Made by a program: the position numbers and the translations under genes
From: Lachnospiraceae bacterium
GTDB lineage: Bacteria; Bacillota; Clostridia; Lachnospirales; Lachnospiraceae
Assembly: GCA_016287675.1 (NCBI GenBank)
Contig: JAEFAR010000027.1
Span: 1-32,759 of the forward strand
Reading direction: 5' to 3'
DNA: 32,759 bases
The notes under the pieces: generated by a model
Told to the model about the DNA's origin: nothing
The model's database searches: none
What the model saw: the letters and a program-made list of their open reading frames with translations, nothing else
Shown: piece by piece, positions 30,092 to 32,759 of the stretch
Numbering within the stretch: the stretch's first letter is position 1
Layout: each line of letters starts with the position of its first letter

Positions 30092-31645
30092 ATGTTCCAG
30101 ATAAAGAATCTTACGATCACTCACAGGAAGGATCTGCGTGTGATCATCGAAAATCTTAATATGACGCTTAACGACGGGGATAAAGCAGTGATCATCGGAG
30201 AAGAGGGAAATGGGAAAAGCACGCTGATGAAGTGGATCTTCGACCCTGAAATGGCGGAGACCTATACGGAATGCACGGGAGAAAGGATCCTGAATAATGA
30301 GATCATGGGCTATCTCACCCAGGAACTGCCGGAGAGCGACAGGGAAAAATCAGTTTACGAGTATTTTTGTGAAGGAGCGTTCTTTCATGACGCAGCGCCG
30401 GGGGAACTGGCAGACTTGGCATCCGATTTCGGACTCAAATCCGATTTCTTTTACAGCGATCAGATCATGGAGAGTTTATCGGGAGGGGAGAAAGTAAAGG
30501 CACAGCTGATGCGGATACTCCTGGACAGGCCCACGGTGCTTCTTCTTGATGAGCCTTCAAATGACATTGATATAGCCACATTGGAACTGCTGGAAAAACT
30601 GATCAATGAATGGTCCCATATCGTACTCTTTATTTCCCATGATGAGACCCTTATCGAAAATACAGCGAACATGGTGATCCACATCGAGCAGATAGAAAGA
30701 AAGACCAAGAGCAGGTACTCGGTGGTAAGGGACAGTTACAAAAACTACCTGAACAGAAGGGCGGATGCCTTTGAGAAGCAGGAGCAGAAAGCACTTAATG
30801 ACAAAAGGGAGAAAAGGCTCAGAGACGAGAAATACAGGAAGCTCCTGCAAAAGGTGGAGCGATCGCAAAAGACTGTCAATCACGCTAACAGAGCTGATCT
30901 TGCCGATCCGATGCAGGCGGCGCGTAATCTTAAGGACAAAATGCATACAGTAAAATCCATGAGTAAACGCTTCGAAAAAGCGGATGAGAACATGACCGAG
31001 ATGCCTGAACAGGAAGAAGCGATATTCTTCAGGCTGGGAGGCAAGAATGCGGAAATGCCTGCGGGAAAGACTGTTTTGGAATTCTCTTTGGACGAGCTTA
31101 AAACTCCGGACGGATCGCGGGTGCTGGCAAAGGACATTTTCTTAAGGGTGAGGGGCAGTGAAAAGATATGCCTGATAGGGGCAAACGGAGCGGGGAAGAC
31201 AACGCTTCTTAAGAAGATCGCGGATGAGCTTTTGGCGAGGACAGACATACGGGCGCAGTATATGCCGCAAAATTACGAAGACCTGCTGGATCCCGCGCTT
31301 TCAACGGTTGATTTTCTTGATAAAACGGGGGAAAAGGCGGAAAGGACGAAGATAAGGACCTATCTCGGCGCTTTAAAATACACGGCGGATGAGATGGATC
31401 ATGCGATAGGAGAGCTTTCCGGCGGGCAGAAAGCCAAGGTTCTGCTCCTAAAAATGAGCTTGTCCGATGCTAATGTACTGATCCTCGACGAGCCCACAAG
31501 AAACTTTTCACCTCTTTCGGGACCGGTGATCAGAAAAATTCTTTCAGAGTTTCCGGGGGCGATCATCAGCATTTCCCACGACAGGAAGTTTATTGAGGAG
31601 GTGTGTACAAAGACCTACACTTTGACGAAAGACGGACTGAGATAA
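30092..31645 (+). CDS. ABC-F family ATPase (ribosome protection or translation factor type)
   Basis: 517 residues with two ABC domains and no membrane segment. Domain 1: Walker A GEEGNGKST (36-44), signature LSGGEK (129-134), Walker B VLLLDEP (149-155). A Lys/Arg-rich linker at about 200-300 is the P-site tRNA interaction motif region. Domain 2: GANGAGKTT (363-371), LSGGQK (442-447), VLILDEP (462-468). ABC-F proteins bind the ribosomal E site; some confer resistance to macrolides, lincosamides, streptogramins or pleuromutilins, others tune translation. The long leader with small ORFs would suit inducible resistance, but the subclass cannot be assigned by eye. Confidence 0.92.
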   Translation: MFQIKNLTITHRKDLRVIIENLNMTLNDGDKAVIIGEEGNGKSTLMKWIFDPEMAETYTECTGERILNNEIMGYLTQELPESDREKSVYEYFCEGAFFHDAAPGELADLASDFGLKSDFFYSDQIMESLSGGEKVKAQLMRILLDRPTVLLLDEPSNDIDIATLELLEKLINEWSHIVLFISHDETLIENTANMVIHIEQIERKTKSRYSVVRDSYKNYLNRRADAFEKQEQKALNDKREKRLRDEKYRKLLQKVERSQKTVNHANRADLADPMQAARNLKDKMHTVKSMSKRFEKADENMTEMPEQEEAIFFRLGGKNAEMPAGKTVLEFSLDELKTPDGSRVLAKDIFLRVRGSEKICLIGANGAGKTTLLKKIADELLARTDIRAQYMPQNYEDLLDPALSTVDFLDKTGEKAERTKIRTYLGALKYTADEMDHAIGELSGGQKAKVLLLKMSLSDANVLILDEPTRNFSPLSGPVIRKILSEFPGAIISISHDRKFIEEVCTKTYTLTKDGLR

Positions 31646-31674
31646 AGAAATGAAGGATTGATTTGGGGTTGTTT

Positions 31675-31702
31675 TTGGAAGTGATAATTGGTATGTTATA
31701 GT
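31675..31702 (+). promoter_or_regulatory. candidate promoter of the MBL lipoprotein gene
   Basis: TTGGAA (31675-31680), 16-bp spacer, TATAGT (31697-31702). GGGAGGA follows shortly before the start codon at 31744. Confidence 0.45.
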
Positions 31703-31743
31703 AAGCAAAAAGGGCATCTTCGGAATGGGTTAAGGGAGGAAGC

Positions 31744-32634
31744 ATGAGGCTGAAAAAAGCAAAAAGGGTCATGATGATATATGCCTGTATGACGATCTTC
31801 ATGACGGCATGCGGAAAAGAGAAAACGGAGACAGAGGCTGCAGCTACATCTGCGGCTGCGGGTACGCTTACGCCAACTGCTGCGGCGACGCCTATGACGA
31901 CAGAAGCACCCACTCCGACGGCAACGAATACACCTTCACCGATTGCGACATTTACACCGACGGCGACATCTGCGCCGACGAACACACCGACGCCGGTTCC
32001 GGAAGAAAAGGAGGAGATTATGGCAGCAAAGCTTTTGTATCAGGGACATGCAAGCATCAGGATCACCACAGCGGAAGGAAAGACGATCTACGTCGATCCA
32101 TTTATGGGAGAGGGCTATGACGTGCCCGCGGATCTGATACTGATCACCCACGGACATTCCGATCACACTCAGACTCAATTGATAAAGACAAAGAATCCCG
32201 AGTGTGAAACCATTACATACAAGGAAGCGCTTAAGGACGGCACACATCAGAGCTTTGACTTGGGATATGTGAAAGTTGAGACGGTTGAAGCAGGCTACAA
32301 CAGAAACCACAATGTGAAGGACTGCGTGGGATTCATTTTGACCTTCTCAAATGGCGCAACGCTGTATCTTTCGGGAGACACTTCGAAAACGAAGGATATG
32401 GATCATATGGCGGAAAGAGAGCTGGATTATGCTTTTCTCTGCTGCGACGGAGTGTACAACATGGACACTAAGGAAGCAAGTGAATGTGCGGAATTGATCG
32501 GTGCGAAGCACAGCATACCTTATCACATGATCCCTGCCAACAAGGGGAACGGTTTCGACCGGAAAGTGGCCGAAAGCTTTAATGCAAACGGAAGGATCAT
32601 TTTGGAACCCGGCGAGGAACTTGATATAGAATGA
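31744..32634 (+). CDS. lipoprotein with metallo-beta-lactamase-fold hydrolase domain
   Basis: 296 residues. A lipoprotein signal (basic MRLKKAKR, hydrophobic stretch, lipobox ending A22-C23) is followed by a Thr/Pro/Ala-rich linker (about 30-88) and an MBL domain from residue 93 with metal ligands in H136-G-H138-S-D140-H141. The domain resembles UlaG-like MBL proteins (YQGHASIRI start; YLSGDT later). Exported and anchored on the outer face of the membrane; substrate unknown. Odd point: Met93 (ATG 32020) is preceded by GGAGGA with 4-nt spacing and sits exactly where cytoplasmic homologues begin, so a second, cytoplasmic product of about 204 residues may be made from the same gene. Confidence 0.88.
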   Translation: MRLKKAKRVMMIYACMTIFMTACGKEKTETEAAATSAAAGTLTPTAAATPMTTEAPTPTATNTPSPIATFTPTATSAPTNTPTPVPEEKEEIMAAKLLYQGHASIRITTAEGKTIYVDPFMGEGYDVPADLILITHGHSDHTQTQLIKTKNPECETITYKEALKDGTHQSFDLGYVKVETVEAGYNRNHNVKDCVGFILTFSNGATLYLSGDTSKTKDMDHMAERELDYAFLCCDGVYNMDTKEASECAELIGAKHSIPYHMIPANKGNGFDRKVAESFNANGRIILEPGEELDIE

Positions 32635-32699
32635 TCGTGGCAAAATGAGTGATTCATGGTAATAGATCTGAAGTACAGGGAGGAATAACAGGCAGATAC

Positions 32700-32759
32700 A
32701 TGAGCGGATACATTGAGTATATCAGAAAGTTTGTGGGTCACAGAACGGTGATCCAATGT
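32700..32759 (+). CDS. start of a probable NUDIX hydrolase gene (3' end outside window)
   Basis: Twenty codons from ATG 32700 to the window end: Met-Ser-Gly-Tyr-Ile-Glu, then YIRKFVGHR and TVIQC. The YIRKFVGHR start is typical of one group of NUDIX hydrolases, whose Nudix box would lie beyond the window. GGGAGG is at 32678-32683, farther upstream (16 nt) than usual. Confidence 0.5.
   Translation, partial: MSGYIEYIRKFVGHRTVIQC

Overview
The window reads as a chromosomal segment of an anaerobic Gram-positive Firmicute, most likely Lachnospiraceae (Butyrivibrio/Eubacterium-like). The grounds are strong AGGAGG-type ribosome binding sites, a pyrophosphate-type phosphofructokinase, an ABC-F ATPase, a DUF4037 protein, an AmmeMemoRadiSam pair and several GNAT fusions. 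This assignment is inferred from gene content; no rRNA or marker gene is present. No tRNA, rRNA, CRISPR array or intact transposase was seen.

Layout. Bases 1-8220 look like accessory DNA. They hold the tail of a membrane protein gene, a two-gene operon of a 59-aa protein and a zeta-type kinase, an XRE-TPR regulator overlapping an MFS exporter, and two AAA ATPases of the AAA_14/DUF4143 type. Each ATPase gene is preceded by its own three-copy G-rich repeat of exactly 33-bp period. A full-length paralogue of the first membrane protein (6068-6715) lies between the ATPases. Bases 8221-17633 are metabolic or housekeeping-like: a GNAT-RsgA fusion behind an apparent leader-peptide attenuator, PPi-phosphofructokinase, a cytoplasmic GH13 glucosidase coupled to DUF4037, a GNAT, a DUF2156-GNAT fusion and a MATE pump. 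Bases 17634-27310 are dominated by three paralogous multi-membrane proteins. Two carry 9-10 extracytoplasmic YD repeats; the first has lost that domain by a deletion of about 640 bp. Between copies two and three lie an auxin-efflux-type carrier and a three-gene operon (cysteine-rich protein, cupin, shikimate-kinase-like). Bases 27311-32759 carry the AmmeMemoRadiSam pair, an ABC-F ATPase with a long leader, a lipoprotein with a metallo-beta-lactamase fold, and the start of a probable NUDIX gene.

Shared signals. A 30-bp dispersed element with core CTAACCCCGTCC recurs at about nine places. It sits at gene ends, supplies stop codons for two genes, forms one long palindrome and is read in frame inside one gene. 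One promoter type (TTGCTT or TTGTTT, 17-bp spacer, TATATT or TATACT) precedes the MATE gene and all three YD-family genes. The YD-family genes also share a conserved leader with mutually exclusive hairpins.

The best candidates for something undescribed are the DUF4143 ATPase cassettes with phased 33-bp repeats, the membrane-anchored YD-repeat family with its common leader, the leader-peptide attenuator of the GNAT-RsgA fusion, and the 30-bp element. All alignments, counts and pairings were made by eye.
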